From the NCBI RefSeq assembly GCF_017744015.1, contig NZ_JAGHRA010000002.1, positions 308,418 to 372,417 on the forward strand: a DNA stretch of 64,000 nt, given 5' to 3'. Shown piece by piece: positions 35,708-47,708 of the stretch (position 1 is its first letter; each line of letters starts with the position of its first letter). The notes under the pieces were generated by a model. That model was not told where the DNA came from and searched no databases. It was given only the letters and a program-made list of their open reading frames with translations. The translations under genes were made by a program, and so were the position numbers. This stretch comes from Paracoccus sp. R12_2 (GTDB lineage: Bacteria; Pseudomonadota; Alphaproteobacteria; Rhodobacterales; Rhodobacteraceae).

Positions 35708-35995
35708 ATGGCATTCAAACCGCTGCATGACCGCGTGCTGGTCCGCCGCGTCGAGTCCGATGAAAAGACCAAGGGCGGTCTGATCATCCCCGACAGCGCC
35801 AAGGAAAAGCCCGCGGAAGGCGAAATCATCTCGGTCGGCGAAGGCGCCCGCAAGGATTCGGGCGAACTGATCGCACCTGCGGTGAAGGCGGGCGACCGCG
35901 TGCTGTTCGGCAAATGGTCGGGCACCGAGGTCACCATCGACGGCGAAGAGCTGCTGATCATGAAGGAAAGCGACATTCTGGGCATCATCGGCTGA
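35708..35995 (+). CDS. groES: Co-chaperonin GroES
   Basis: 95 residues, the usual length. It forms the heptameric lid of the GroEL chamber. [27 protein letters not shown] at the start contains the mobile loop, and [23 protein letters not shown] ends the protein. First gene of the heat-shock operon under the CIRCE element; groEL follows 51 bp downstream. Confidence 0.98.
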   Translation: MAFKPLHDRVLVRRVESDEKTKGGLIIPDSAKEKPAEGEIISVGEGARKDSGELIAPAVKAGDRVLFGKWSGTEVTIDGEELLIMKESDILGIIG

Positions 35996-36028
35996 ACAGC
36001 CGCATCCAGAACACGCACTTCACGATAG

Positions 36029-37693
<1,665 letters not shown>

Positions 37694-37721
37694 TCATCGC
37701 CCTGCCCCAAGGCAGATATCG

Positions 37722-37749
37722 AAAGGGCGCCCTGTCGGGCGCCCTTTTT
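37722..37749 (+). terminator. Intrinsic terminator of groESL
   Basis: AAAGGGCGCCC (37722-37732), loop TGTC, GGGCGCCCTTT (37737-37747), TT. Confidence 0.92.
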
Positions 37750-37827
37750 CGCATTCACGGACAGGCTTTTCATTCCCGGTCCGCCGCATAAGGTGGCGCC
37801 ACAAAGGGCCAGAAGGGAGATACGAGC

Positions 37828-38583
37828 ATGAAAACGGCAATCGTCACGGGTGCGGCACGCGGGATCGGGCTGGCAACGGCACGACTGTTCGCGCAGCAAG
37901 GCTGGCAGGTCGCGATGGTCGATCGCGACCGCGCGGAACTGGAAACGGTCGCGCCCGGTTGCGATCATGCTTTCGCGGTCTGTTGCGACATATCGCAGGC
38001 CGATCAGGTCGAAGCCATGGTGCGGACGGTTCTGGAGCATTGCAAAACGATCGACGCGGTCGTCAACAATGCCGGTGTCGCCGATTTCCGGCCTATCGAG
38101 CAGACCGATTTCGACCGCTGGCGGACAGTGATGGCCACCAATCTGGACGGCACCTTCCTGGTCAGCCAGGCCTGCATTACCGCGCTGAAGCGTCGCGGCG
38201 GCGCCATCGTCAACATCGCCTCGATTTCCGGCCTGCGCGCCTCGACCCTGCGGGTCGCCTATGGGACGTCCAAGGCCGCGGTGATCCATCTGACCCGTCA
38301 ACAGGCTGCGGAACTGGGCGAATACGGGATCCGCGCCAACTGCATTGCCCCCGGACCGGTCAGGACCAAGCTGGCGATGGCCGTGCACAGCCCACAGATC
38401 ATCGCGGCTTACCACGACGCGATCCCGTTGAACCGGTATGGAACCGAGCAGGAACTGGCCGAGGCCATCGTGTTTCTGGCAGGCGACAAGGCCAGCTATA
38501 TCACCGGACAGGTGCTGGCCGTGGATGGCGGATTCGAGTCGACCGGCGTCGGACTGCCGGCGCTGCGCGCCGACCCGGCCTAG
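37828..38583 (+). CDS. Short-chain dehydrogenase/reductase
   Basis: 251 residues, a classical SDR oxidoreductase. The NAD(P)-binding TGAARGIGLATA is near residue 7, NNAGV near 80, the catalytic serine in IASISGLRAS, and YGTSKAA gives the YxxxK pair. The acidic residue VDRD after strand 2 suggests NAD rather than NADP. AAGGGAGA precedes the ATG. It stands between the groEL terminator and the convergent ppx gene, whose end it overlaps by 4 bp. Substrate unknown. Confidence 0.9.
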   Translation: MKTAIVTGAARGIGLATARLFAQQGWQVAMVDRDRAELETVAPGCDHAFAVCCDISQADQVEAMVRTVLEHCKTIDAVVNNAGVADFRPIEQTDFDRWRTVMATNLDGTFLVSQACITALKRRGGAIVNIASISGLRASTLRVAYGTSKAAVIHLTRQQAAELGEYGIRANCIAPGPVRTKLAMAVHSPQIIAAYHDAIPLNRYGTEQELAEAIVFLAGDKASYITGQVLAVDGGFESTGVGLPALRADPA

Positions 38584-40115
38584 TCGGCGACCAGAGGCTC
38601 GACCCCCATCGCGCTGCACAGCGACCGGAACCGCGAATGGGCGACCTCGCCCATCAGGCTGCGGCCGGTTCGTGTCAGGGTCAGTTCAAGCTTTGATTTC
38701 TTTTCCTTCAGCTTCAACTGGCCTGCATCCGAAGGATCGTCGATTGCAAACATGGCGCCGAACCGCATTGCCTTGCCCAGGATCTCGGCATCGCGGATTT
38801 CGTCCGGATCAAGCAGCGCGAACAGCGGCTCCATCGGGGATTTGGCACGGCTGTTCTTGTAGCGATGCAGCAGCGCAAGGCCCAGGAACACCCGTTCGGG
38901 ATGGCTGAGCGCGGCCATGTTCGCGCGGGTGACATTGTCGAAACAGGCCTCGGCGCGATAATCGGGATGCGCGCGCCAAGTGGTGTCGTGCAGCAGGCAT
39001 GCCGCCCGGATCAGCCGTTCGCGTTCCGGGCCCACGTCGCCGAACAGCGGTAGCAGGAAATGATACAGCTTCCTGCCGAAGCCGGGCATCCGGGCCATCT
39101 GCCGTTCGGTAAATCGTGCCGCCTCGATCAGCGGGTCGCGGCGGCGAAGGCTTTCCGACATGTGTTCGTACAGCAGGCCTTCGCGAATGCCATAGCTGCT
39201 GACGGCCAGTTCGGCAGGCTGGAACGTCTCGACCAGTTCGGACAGCACCCGCGAGGCCAGCGGCACCAGTTCCATCCGCGAGGATGAAATTCCCACCCGG
39301 CCGCGCAGGTCGTTCAGATCGTTCGCGGAGATCCAGTCCACGGTTTCCTCGACCGCTTTCGGCGTCATGCGATATTCGTGCAGGACCGTCATCGGATAGC
39401 CGCGCCGTTCCATGTCCAGACGCGCGATGGCCCGCCACGAGCCGCCGACCAGATAGATTCGCTGATGATCGGTGCCCAGCTTGTCGGCAAGCTCGGACAT
39501 GATCTTGCGGATGTGCTTTTGCAGCCCGTCCTTGCCGCCCTTGACCTGCTGCAGGCGAAACGGCCCAAGCTGCGACGTGGCGCGACGCCCCACCTTGCCG
39601 CCCTCGACCTCGGCCAGTTCCATCGAGTTGCCGCCGATGTCGCAGACAAGGCCCTTCGCCTCGGGCCAGCCCAGAAGGACACCCTGCGCCGACAGCCGCG
39701 CCTCTTCCTCGCCGTCGATGACCAGCATCCTGATGCCCGTCTCGCGTTCCACGCGTTCCTGAAAGGCCGGGCCGTCTTCGGCCTCGCGGACGGCGGCGGT
39801 GGCCACGCAGGTCAGCGGTTCGATGTCCATGCCACGGGCCAACGCCGCAAAACGCCGCAGCGCATCAAAGCCGCGCTCGACCCCGGCAGGGTTCAACCGA
39901 CCGGTCGTCGCCATCTCGGCGCCCAGTCCTGCCATGACCTTTTCGTTGTAGAAATAGGCGGGCGATCGCGCCGCCCCGTCGAAGACCACCAGACGAATCG
40001 AGTTGGATCCGACATCGACGACCCCAACCCGCGACAGCGCGCGCTTCGGAAGCTTGGCGAATGTCTTGACCAATGGATCGGCGCTGTCGCCGCTGGTCGT
40101 TGCCACACCGTTCAT
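38580..40115 (-). CDS. ppx: Exopolyphosphatase, Ppx/GppA family
   Basis: 511 residues. The actin-like ATPase core shows GVVDVGSNSIRLVVFDG near residue 31 and the second phosphate loop CDIGGNSMELAEV near 166; a C-terminal HD-like part holds LLHDTTW. Ppx removes terminal phosphates from polyphosphate; GppA-type members also hydrolyse pppGpp, and sequence alone does not decide. AGGAGG precedes the ATG. It follows ppk1 by 55 bp in the same direction, and the pair probably sets the polyphosphate level. Confidence 0.9.
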   Translation of the reverse strand: MNGVATTSGDSADPLVKTFAKLPKRALSRVGVVDVGSNSIRLVVFDGAARSPAYFYNEKVMAGLGAEMATTGRLNPAGVERGFDALRRFAALARGMDIEPLTCVATAAVREAEDGPAFQERVERETGIRMLVIDGEEEARLSAQGVLLGWPEAKGLVCDIGGNSMELAEVEGGKVGRRATSQLGPFRLQQVKGGKDGLQKHIRKIMSELADKLGTDHQRIYLVGGSWRAIARLDMERRGYPMTVLHEYRMTPKAVEETVDWISANDLNDLRGRVGISSSRMELVPLASRVLSELVETFQPAELAVSSYGIREGLLYEHMSESLRRRDPLIEAARFTERQMARMPGFGRKLYHFLLPLFGDVGPERERLIRAACLLHDTTWRAHPDYRAEACFDNVTRANMAALSHPERVFLGLALLHRYKNSRAKSPMEPLFALLDPDEIRDAEILGKAMRFGAMFAIDDPSDAGQLKLKEKKSKLELTLTRTGRSLMGEVAHSRFRSLCSAMGVEPLVAD

Positions 40116-40170
40116 TGCAAAGCCTCCTGCTTGCGCATCGGGGCGTTAATGACCCGTCCGGGCGTCCGGG

Positions 40171-42336
40171 TCAATCGGACGAATGTGTCAGGGCCGGAAC
40201 GTCACGCGCGCCCGCCGTGCCCCGCCCGGAAAGTGACGGATTTTCCATGAAGAAGCGATGACAATCGAACAGATCGTCGCGGCCATCGGGCAGATAGCGC
40301 ACGAATCGCCCGTCGGGATGCAGCAGCCAGCTTTGCGCCTCGTCGGCCATGTTCGCGGCCATGATCTGGCTGACGATCTGCGCCTTGACCGTCTCGTTCA
40401 TGCATTCGACCAGCGTCTCGACCCGCCGCGACAGGTTGCGCCCCATCCAGTCGGCCGAGGAAAAGAAGACCCGCGCCTTCTTGGACGGCAGGCCATGACC
40501 GTTCCCGAAACACACGATTCGCGAATGTTCCAGGTAGCGCCCGACGATCGACTTGACCCGAATGTTTTCGGACAAGCCGTTGATCCCGGGCCGTATCCCG
40601 CAGATTCCCCGAATCACGAGGCTGATCTTGACCCCCGCTGCGCTGGCCGAATACAGCGCCTCGATCACGTCTTTCTCGATCAACGAGTTCATCTTGGCCC
40701 AGATGGCCGCGGGGCGTCCCTGACGCGCAAATTCGGCCTCTTGCGCGATCAGCGACAAAAGCCGCTCCTTGAGATCCAGGGGTGAGATCGACAGGTTCTC
40801 AAGCCCGGCCGGCTGGACATAGCCGGACAGGTAGTTGAACACCTTCGTCGCATCGCGTCCCAGTGCGGGATCGCAGGTGAACATCGACAGGTCCGTATAG
40901 ATCCGCGCGGTGATCGGATGATAGTTCCCGGTCCCGTAGTGGGTATAGGTCACCAGACGGTCGCCCTCGCGTCGCACCACCGTGCTGATCTTCGCATGGG
41001 TCTTGTAGTTCACGAAACCATAGACGACATGCGCCCCGGCGCGTTCCAGTCGCCGCGACTGGCGGATATTGGCGGCCTCGTCAAACCGCGCCTTCAGTTC
41101 CACCAGCGCGGTGACCGACTTGCCCGCCTCGGCCGCCTCGCACAGCGCCTCGACGATCGGGCTGTCGCGGCTGGTGCGGTAAAGTGTCTGCTTTATGGCC
41201 AGCACGTCGGGGTCGCGCGCCGCCTGCTGCAGGAAACGCACCACCATGTCGAAGGTCTCATAGGGATGATGCAGCAGCATGTCCTTTTGCCGGATCGCGG
41301 CGAACATGTCGCCGCCATGGTCCTGAACACGCTCGGGGACGCGCGGTGCGAAGCTGGGCCACAGCAGATCGCGGCGGTGATCCAGCACAAGTTCCTTCAG
41401 GTCGGCCACACCCAGAAGCCCCTCGACTTCGATCACCTCGTCGGGGCTGACCTCCAGTTCGTCCATGATCAGCTGACGCAGCTTGTCCGACGCGCCTGCC
41501 GTGATCTTCAGCCGGATGACGCTGCCGCGCCGACGCCGCTTCAACGCGGTCTCGAATTCGCGCACCAGATCCTCGGCCTCTTCCTCGACCTCCAGATCGC
41601 TGTCGCGCAACACCCGGAAGGCACAGTAGCCGGCATTGCGATAGCCCGGAAACAGGCTGGACAGATGCATCAGCAACAGATCCTCGAGCCGCAGGAAACG
41701 CTCGGCTCCGGGCATCGGGACAAACCGTGGGAGCTGCGCCGGTATGGGCAGCAACGCCTGCATCGGGCGTCCCTTGCCCTCGGGCGCAAGTTCAAGCGCC
41801 AGCGAGAATCCGGTATTCGGAATGAAGGGGAAAGGATGGGCCGGGTCGATCGCCAGCGGCGACAGGACCGGCAGCACGCTTTCCTCGAAATAACCGCGCA
41901 GGAATTCTTCTTCGGTACGGGTCAGGCGCGACCGCGACAGGATGGTGATCCCCTGTTCTTCCATCTCGCGGCGCAGTCTGTTCCAGACGCCTTGCTGCGC
42001 GCTCATCAGCCTGCGCGCATCGGCGTTGATCAGGCTCAGCTGTTCTGCGGGTGTCAGCCCGTCATCCGAGATATTGGTGCTGCCTTCGCGCACCAGCTCG
42101 CGCAGACCGGCGACGCGGACGGTGTAGAATTCGTCCAGATTGGCCGCGCTGATCGACACGAAGCGCAATCTTTCCAAAAGCGGCACCCGCGTGTTGCGCG
42201 CCTCGTCCAGAACCCGCCAGTTGAACGACAACCAGCTGAGCTCGCGGTTGAAGAACCTCCCCGCCCCGTTCGGGGCACCGTCGGGCATGTCCTGCGGCTC
42301 GGGGAACGGGGTGCGAAGAAAATCAGCCTGTGTCAT
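40171..42336 (-). CDS. ppk1: Polyphosphate kinase 1
   Basis: 721 residues, the usual size. It polymerises the gamma phosphate of ATP into polyphosphate, working at the membrane face. NRELSWLSFNWRVLDEA starts the N-terminal domain; the catalytic region has IKQTLYRTSRDSPIVEAL and THYGTGNYHPITARIYTD, which carries a conserved histidine of the active site. The ATG at 42336 yields MTQADFLRT; a longer form from 42387 would overlap hda. It starts 31 bp after hda in a perM-like/hda/ppk1/ppx series typical of alphaproteobacteria. Confidence 0.96.
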   Translation of the reverse strand: MTQADFLRTPFPEPQDMPDGAPNGAGRFFNRELSWLSFNWRVLDEARNTRVPLLERLRFVSISAANLDEFYTVRVAGLRELVREGSTNISDDGLTPAEQLSLINADARRLMSAQQGVWNRLRREMEEQGITILSRSRLTRTEEEFLRGYFEESVLPVLSPLAIDPAHPFPFIPNTGFSLALELAPEGKGRPMQALLPIPAQLPRFVPMPGAERFLRLEDLLLMHLSSLFPGYRNAGYCAFRVLRDSDLEVEEEAEDLVREFETALKRRRRGSVIRLKITAGASDKLRQLIMDELEVSPDEVIEVEGLLGVADLKELVLDHRRDLLWPSFAPRVPERVQDHGGDMFAAIRQKDMLLHHPYETFDMVVRFLQQAARDPDVLAIKQTLYRTSRDSPIVEALCEAAEAGKSVTALVELKARFDEAANIRQSRRLERAGAHVVYGFVNYKTHAKISTVVRREGDRLVTYTHYGTGNYHPITARIYTDLSMFTCDPALGRDATKVFNYLSGYVQPAGLENLSISPLDLKERLLSLIAQEAEFARQGRPAAIWAKMNSLIEKDVIEALYSASAAGVKISLVIRGICGIRPGINGLSENIRVKSIVGRYLEHSRIVCFGNGHGLPSKKARVFFSSADWMGRNLSRRVETLVECMNETVKAQIVSQIMAANMADEAQSWLLHPDGRFVRYLPDGRDDLFDCHRFFMENPSLSGRGTAGARDVPALTHSSD

Positions 42337-42367
42337 CGTCGGTCGTCTCGGTTCGGAAGGCGCGCGA

Positions 42368-43057
42368 TCATGCGTCAGCGGCGGCAAGATTGTCCAGAAG
42401 GTCGGCGGCGATCTTTCGTGTCACGGGCCCCTGTTTCGCCATCGCAGCCCGGTCGATCGCGGCCACGAGGCGGCGGGCGGTGCCCAGATCCCGCTGCATC
42501 CGCATCACCAGCCAGTCGATCAGGCCGGGCGGCACGGCAAGCTGACGATCCGAGAACAGCTTGACCAGCACGGCGGCCAGCAGCGCCTGGTCGGGCGGTC
42601 CCAACCGAACCTGCGGCATCGCATCCATGCGGCTTCGCAGATCCGGCAGCACCAGGCCCCAGTCGCGCGGCGCGCTGCGCGCGGTCAGAAGCAGCAGGCA
42701 GTCGCGCGGGCCGCACAGGTTCCACAGATGGAACAACGCCTGTTCGGCCCCCGCGGCCCGGCCCGCCCGATCGGCATCCTCGACCACCAGCGCGCCGCCT
42801 TCCGTGGCCAGCAGATCGGCCGCCTCGGGCCGCAATGCGGCGGCCTTGATCCGGCGCGCGCCGTTCTCGGCGGCCCAGAAGGCCGCCATGTGGGTCTTGC
42901 CCGCACCCTCGGGACCGATCAACAGCATCCGGCCCTGCGGCCAGTCCTGCGGCGCGTCCAGCGCGCTCAGCGCCGCCGCATTGGCGGGTGCGGGCAGGAA
43001 GTCGGCGCGCGAATGCGCGGGTGCCGTCGTCAGATCAAGGGTCAGCTGGCGGGACAT
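42368..43057 (-). CDS. hda: Hda/HdaA-like DnaA ATPase-domain protein
   Basis: 229 residues: only the AAA+ part of DnaA, with no C-terminal DNA-binding domain. Walker A is GPEGAGKTH near residue 48 and Walker B is ALVVEDAD near 90. The N-terminus carries QLTLDL, a beta-clamp-binding motif, which fits the known job of Hda: clamp-bound stimulation of ATP hydrolysis by DnaA to stop re-initiation. It starts 6 bp after the perM-like gene and precedes ppk1. Confidence 0.87.
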   Translation of the reverse strand: MSRQLTLDLTTAPAHSRADFLPAPANAAALSALDAPQDWPQGRMLLIGPEGAGKTHMAAFWAAENGARRIKAAALRPEAADLLATEGGALVVEDADRAGRAAGAEQALFHLWNLCGPRDCLLLLTARSAPRDWGLVLPDLRSRMDAMPQVRLGPPDQALLAAVLVKLFSDRQLAVPPGLIDWLVMRMQRDLGTARRLVAAIDRAAMAKQGPVTRKIAADLLDNLAAADA

Positions 43058-43063
43058 TGCGCG

Positions 43064-44269
43064 TCAGTCCCGACCGCGTTCGAGATCTTCGCGCATCGTC
43101 TCGATCTGGGCGCGGGCCCGCGCACGATCGACCTTCAGCCGCGCATCGCGCAGATCGGCCGCGACGGTGCCACGCGGGGCAAGCTCGACCAGGATTGGCG
43201 GCGACGGATCGGCGGGCGGGGTCTGGCCCGTGTACAACGCGCTGTCACGATAGCGTTCGATGGCGAACCGCGCCAGCACGCCCAATGCGGCGGCCAGCGG
43301 AACGGCGGCGACCATCCCGACAAAGCCGAACAGCGCGCCGAAAACCGACAGCGCCAGCAGCAGCCAGACGGGATGCAGACCGACGTGACCGCCGACGATC
43401 TTGGGCTGAAGATAGTTCCCCTCGACGACCTGCCCGATCGCGAAGATCGCGATCACCGCGCCGATCCACAGCGGATCGCCCCAGAAGCTGAACAGGGCGA
43501 CGCCAATGGCGGTCACCCCACCGATCAGGACGCCCACATAGGGAATGAAGGACAGCGCCGCCGCCATGATGCCGATGAAGAACCCGAAGGGCAGCCCGAC
43601 GATCATCAGGGCAATGGAATACCATGTGCCGAGAATCAGGATCACCAGCCCCTGCCCGCGCAGGAACCCGGACAGCGCCTTGTCGATCTCGGAGGCAAGA
43701 CGCCGCAGCACCGGGGCGTGCTCACGCGGCAGCAGCCGGTCGATCTGATCCACCATGCGGTCCCAGTCCAGAAGCAGGTAGAACGCGACCACCGGCACGA
43801 TCACCAGAATCGCCACCGCGCTGATCACACCGCCAAGCGAACTCATCAGGGTCTGGGCGACATTGCTCCACTGATCGCCCATCGCCTTGCCAAGATCGCT
43901 CAGGGCGGTGCCAATGGTGCCGCCCTCGGGCAGCAGTTCGGGGAAACGCGCGGCGACAAAGCCGTGGGCCTGCGCCATCATCTCGGGGGCGGTGTCGATC
44001 AGCGCTGTGGCCTGCCGGATCAGCACCGGCACGATCAGCAGGATGACCGCGACAAAGATCAGCAAGGCGCCGATGGTGATCACGACAACCGCCATGGTGC
44101 GCGACAGCCCGGCCCGTTCCAGCCGGTCCGCCAGCGGGTCCAGCAGATAGGCTACCCCCGCACCAAGGATGAAGGGCAGGATCGCCTGCCCCAACAGCCA
44201 CATCGTGACAAGCAGCGCCACGGCCGCGGCGCCCCACCAGATCAGTTGCTTGCGCACCGGCACGTGCAT
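43064..44269 (-). CDS. AI-2E/PerM family membrane transporter
   Basis: 401 residues with about eight hydrophobic segments. Family features: an N-terminal pair of helices with [22 protein letters not shown], a soluble loop, then [27 protein letters not shown] helices and the end block [21 protein letters not shown]. The C-terminal 60 residues are charged. Members have been described as autoinducer-2 exporters or Na+/H+ antiporters; the substrate here is unknown. The ATG at 44269 follows GGAGAG. First gene of the hda/ppk1/ppx operon, divergent from proS. Confidence 0.9.
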   Translation of the reverse strand: MHVPVRKQLIWWGAAAVALLVTMWLLGQAILPFILGAGVAYLLDPLADRLERAGLSRTMAVVVITIGALLIFVAVILLIVPVLIRQATALIDTAPEMMAQAHGFVAARFPELLPEGGTIGTALSDLGKAMGDQWSNVAQTLMSSLGGVISAVAILVIVPVVAFYLLLDWDRMVDQIDRLLPREHAPVLRRLASEIDKALSGFLRGQGLVILILGTWYSIALMIVGLPFGFFIGIMAAALSFIPYVGVLIGGVTAIGVALFSFWGDPLWIGAVIAIFAIGQVVEGNYLQPKIVGGHVGLHPVWLLLALSVFGALFGFVGMVAAVPLAAALGVLARFAIERYRDSALYTGQTPPADPSPPILVELAPRGTVAADLRDARLKVDRARARAQIETMREDLERGRD

Positions 44270-44429
44270 TGCGGCTCTCCTGCGAACGGGTTGCGCCGAA
44301 TTTGGACGCGCGCGGTGGCGGTTGCAAGCAGAACCCCGCGGGAATTCGCGCCGCGCGGGCACGGGTTCTTGGCAAGGTCATGCCGATCCGATAACCCTCG
44401 GCGCAAATCGAACCGAAGGACCACGCCAC

Positions 44430-45791
44430 ATGCGTCTGTCGCGCTATTTCCTGCCCGTCCTGAAAGAGGACCCCAAAGAGGCCCAGATCGTCAGCCACCG
44501 GCTGATGTTGCGCGCGGGCATGATCAAGCAGCAGGCGGCGGGGATCTATTCCTGGTTGCCGCTTGGCTACAAGGTGCTGCGCAACATCGAACGGATCGTG
44601 CACGAGGAACAGCAGCGCGCGGGCCATATCCCGCTGCTGATGCCGACGCTGCAGCCCGCCGATCTGTGGCGCGAAAGCGGCCGCTATGACGATTATGGCG
44701 AGGAAATGCTGCGCGTGAAGGATCGCCACAAGCGCGATTTGCTGTATGGTCCCACCAACGAGGAGATGATCACCGACATCTTCCGCGGCCATGTGAACAG
44801 CTACAAGGATCTGCCGCTGACGCTGTATCACATCCAGTGGAAATTCCGTGACGAGATCCGCCCCCGCTTCGGCGTGATGCGCGGGCGCGAATTCCTGATG
44901 AAGGACGGTTACAATTTCGATCTGACCCGCGAAGACGCGCTGCATGCCTATAACCGGCATCTGGTCAGCTATCTGCGCACCTATGAACGCATGGGCCTGC
45001 AGGCGATCCCGATGCGTGCCGACAGCGGCCCGATCGGCGGCGACGACACGCATGAATTCCTGGTGCTGGCCGAAACCGGTGAATCCGAGGTCTTCTATGA
45101 CAGCGCGATCACCGACCTGACCTTCGGCGACCGTCAGATTGACTATGACAGCCACCAGGAATGCCAGGCGGTCATGGACGAATTCACCAGTCGCTACGCC
45201 CGCACCGACGAGACCCATGACGAAGCGGTGTTCAACCAGGTTCCCGAGGAACGCCGCCGCAGCGCGCGCGGGATCGAGGTTGGCCAGATCTTCTATTTCG
45301 GCACCAAGTATTCCGAACCGATGGGCGCGACCGTGGTCGGCCCCGACGGCGCGAAGGTGCCGGTCCACATGGGCAGTCACGGCATCGGGGTCAGCCGGCT
45401 TCTGGGCGCGATCATCGAGGCAAGCCATGACGACAAGGGAATCATCTGGCCCGAGGGCGTGACGCCGTTCCACGCCGGTCTGGTCAACCTGAAACAGGGC
45501 GACGCCTCGACCGACAGCGCGTGCGAGGCGATCTATTCCGAACTGAAGGCGCGCGGGCTGGACCCTCTTTACGACGACCGCGACGAACGGGCGGGCGCCA
45601 AGTTCGCGACTGCCGACCTGATCGGCCTTCCGTGGCGGATCACCGTCGGGCCGCGCGGCCTGTCGAACAACCGCGTCGAGCTGACCAGCCGCAAGACAGG
45701 CGAAAGCCAGGAACTGTCGCCCAAGGACGCCGTGGCGAAGCTGGTCGAGATCTATCGGCCGGTGCTGGCAGCCGGTGCATCGCTGCCATGA
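44430..45791 (+). CDS. proS: Proline-tRNA ligase (short alphaproteobacterial form)
   Basis: 453 residues. It charges tRNA-Pro in the cytoplasm. Class II motif 2 is [19 protein letters not shown], motif 3 [14 protein letters not shown] near residue 315, and the anticodon-binding domain ends the protein. The INS editing domain of the E. coli enzyme (572 residues) is missing, the usual state in alphaproteobacteria. GAAGGACCACGCCAC precedes the ATG. The next gene overlaps the stop by 4 bp. Confidence 0.97.
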   Translation: MRLSRYFLPVLKEDPKEAQIVSHRLMLRAGMIKQQAAGIYSWLPLGYKVLRNIERIVHEEQQRAGHIPLLMPTLQPADLWRESGRYDDYGEEMLRVKDRHKRDLLYGPTNEEMITDIFRGHVNSYKDLPLTLYHIQWKFRDEIRPRFGVMRGREFLMKDGYNFDLTREDALHAYNRHLVSYLRTYERMGLQAIPMRADSGPIGGDDTHEFLVLAETGESEVFYDSAITDLTFGDRQIDYDSHQECQAVMDEFTSRYARTDETHDEAVFNQVPEERRRSARGIEVGQIFYFGTKYSEPMGATVVGPDGAKVPVHMGSHGIGVSRLLGAIIEASHDDKGIIWPEGVTPFHAGLVNLKQGDASTDSACEAIYSELKARGLDPLYDDRDERAGAKFATADLIGLPWRITVGPRGLSNNRVELTSRKTGESQELSPKDAVAKLVEIYRPVLAAGASLP

Positions 45792-46279
45792 TCGGCTTGC
45801 TGCGGCTGGTGGCGGCACTGTGCTGTGCCGCCGCGCTGTCGCAGTTTCCTGCGTTTTCGGATCAGTATGTGCAGCGTCTGGGCGGCCGGGTGGACGCCCT
45901 GCAGCAGGTCGCGGCCGATTTCGAGGCAAGCGCGCGCGATGCCGGGCTGACCCGGGCAGAGGCGCTGGCCGATCTGTCGGGCAGCGCGTTCCGGCAGGCG
46001 CATCAATCCGACATGCGGCGCGTGTTTCGGCGCCTGGACAATGCCCGCGCCGATCTGACCATGCTGCGGATCGCCGGGCCGCTGGAACGGATGCTGCTGC
46101 CGCATCGCCTGCGCGATGCCGAAACGCTTCGAAACACCTGGCAGGACTTTCGCCCGGCCTTGCCGATCACCGCCGTAGGGCTGATATGCGCGGCCATCGG
46201 TTTCTTGTTCGGCTGGCTGCTGCTGTCTCTGATCAGGTTGGCCCTGCGCCGCCGTCCCGAGTCCTTGGGCTGGCGCTGA
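45788..46279 (+). CDS. Small inner-membrane protein (DUF2937-like)
   Basis: 163 residues coupled to proS by an ATGA overlap. It has an N-terminal hydrophobic segment (about 2-20), a helical region with [16 protein letters not shown], and a second membrane span at about 126-152 followed by a basic end ([10 protein letters not shown]). This two-span plan resembles the DUF2937 family of unknown function. Topology suggests a periplasmic helical domain between two anchors. Confidence 0.78.
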   Translation: MIGLLRLVAALCCAAALSQFPAFSDQYVQRLGGRVDALQQVAADFEASARDAGLTRAEALADLSGSAFRQAHQSDMRRVFRRLDNARADLTMLRIAGPLERMLLPHRLRDAETLRNTWQDFRPALPITAVGLICAAIGFLFGWLLLSLIRLALRRRPESLGWR

Positions 46280-46408
46280 GACACTTGCGTGCGCCGTCAC
46301 GAACCTGTCTCAAAGGCCAGAGAAAACGTCACGTTATGATACTTTCCTTTTTCGGGCGGGGCTTCTAACCTCGCCCTCAGGAACATGTTCCAACTGGGAG
46401 ACAAACCA

Positions 46409-47596
46409 ATGAAAAAGCTTCTTCTTGCGACCGCCGCCGGCGCCCTGATCGCCGGTGCCGCCGGTGCTGAAGACATCAAGATGGGCATCTCGCTCGGCTT
46501 CACGGGACCGCTGGAATCGATGGCCCCCGCGATGCGCGACGGTGCCAAACTGGCGATGAAGGAAGTCAGCGACTCGGGCCTGCTGCTGGACGGTTCGACC
46601 ATCACGGCGGTCGAAGGGGATTCGACCTGTGCAGATGCTGCCGCCGCGACCGCGACCGTCGAACGTCTGATTACCGCCGAGGGCGTGAAAGGCATCGTCG
46701 GCGGCATGTGTTCGGGCGAGACGATCGCCTCGCTGGAGAATGTCGCCAAGCCGAACGGCGTGGTGATGATCTCGCCCTCCGCTACCTCGCCGGCGCTGTC
46801 CACGATCGAGGATAACGGCCTATTCTTCCGCACCTCTCCGTCGGATGCCCGTCAGGGTCAGGTGATGGCCGACATCATCATGGAGAAGGGCATCAACAGC
46901 GTTGCCGTCAGCTATACCAACAACGATTACGGCAAGGGTCTGGCCGACAGCTTCCAGGCCGCGTTCGAGGAAAAGGGCGGCACCGTCACGGTGAACAGCG
47001 CCCATGACGACGGCAAGGCCGACTATTCCGCCGAGGTCGCGGCGCTGGCAGCCGCGGGCGGCGATGCGCTGGTCGTGGCGGGTTATGTCGATCAGGGCGG
47101 TTCCGGCATCGTGCGCGCCGCGCTGGATACCGGTGCGTTCGACACCTTCGTGTTCCCCGACGGCATGGTCGGTACCGCGCTGGTCGAGAATTTCGGCACC
47201 GAGATCAGCGGCAGCTTCGGGCAGAACCCCGCGGCCGAGGGCGAAGGCCGCGACACATATCTGACACTGGCCGAAGAGGCCGGATATGACGGCTCGGGCG
47301 CTTTCTCGGCCGAAGCCTATGACGGCGCCGCGCTGATGCTTCTGGCGATGGCCGCTGCCGGCAGCAGCGATCCAGGCACCTACAAGGACAAGATCATGGA
47401 CGTCGCCAACGAGCCGGGCGAGAAGATCATGCCGGGCGAACTGGCCAAGGCGCTTGAGATCATCAACGGCGGCGGCGATGTCGATTATGTCGGCGCGACG
47501 TCGGTCGAACTGGTCGGCGCCGGTGAATCCGCAGGCGTCTATCGCGAGGTTTCGTTCAACGATGCCGGCGAAATGGAAGTCGTCGGCTATCGCTGA
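46409..47596 (+). CDS. livJ: Periplasmic binding protein of a branched-chain amino acid type ABC importer
   Basis: 395 residues, a Leu/Ile/Val-binding type I fold with signal peptide MKKLLLATAAGALIAGAAGA. The first strand IKMGISLGFTGPLESMAPAM and the hinge segment AVSYTNNDYGKGLADSFQAAF are family-typical. It brings amino acids (or related ligands such as amides) to the LivHM permease. GGGAGA precedes the ATG at 46409. A very strong terminator just after the gene separates it from livG, so the binding protein can be made in excess. Confidence 0.92.
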   Translation: MKKLLLATAAGALIAGAAGAEDIKMGISLGFTGPLESMAPAMRDGAKLAMKEVSDSGLLLDGSTITAVEGDSTCADAAAATATVERLITAEGVKGIVGGMCSGETIASLENVAKPNGVVMISPSATSPALSTIEDNGLFFRTSPSDARQGQVMADIIMEKGINSVAVSYTNNDYGKGLADSFQAAFEEKGGTVTVNSAHDDGKADYSAEVAALAAAGGDALVVAGYVDQGGSGIVRAALDTGAFDTFVFPDGMVGTALVENFGTEISGSFGQNPAAEGEGRDTYLTLAEEAGYDGSGAFSAEAYDGAALMLLAMAAAGSSDPGTYKDKIMDVANEPGEKIMPGELAKALEIINGGGDVDYVGATSVELVGAGESAGVYREVSFNDAGEMEVVGYR

Positions 47597-47613
47597 GACC
47601 CGCTGATCACAAG

Positions 47614-47646
47614 GGCCCGGCGCCATCGCGGCGCCGGGCCTTTTTT
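47614..47646 (+). terminator. Strong intrinsic terminator/attenuator between livJ-like gene and livG
   Basis: GGCCCGGCGCC (47614-47624), 5-nt loop, GGCGCCGGGCC (47630-47640), TTTTTT. It ends 62 bp before livG. Confidence 0.9.
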
Positions 47647-47708
47647 CAATGACAAGAGCCGCGCTGACGGCCACACTTCACCAATCCAGTGAAGACAGGG
47701 ATGCAGGA

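Noticed and set aside
42140..44689. 849-codon open frame on the plus strand
   Set aside because: Antisense to hda and the perM-like gene; no recognisable domain.
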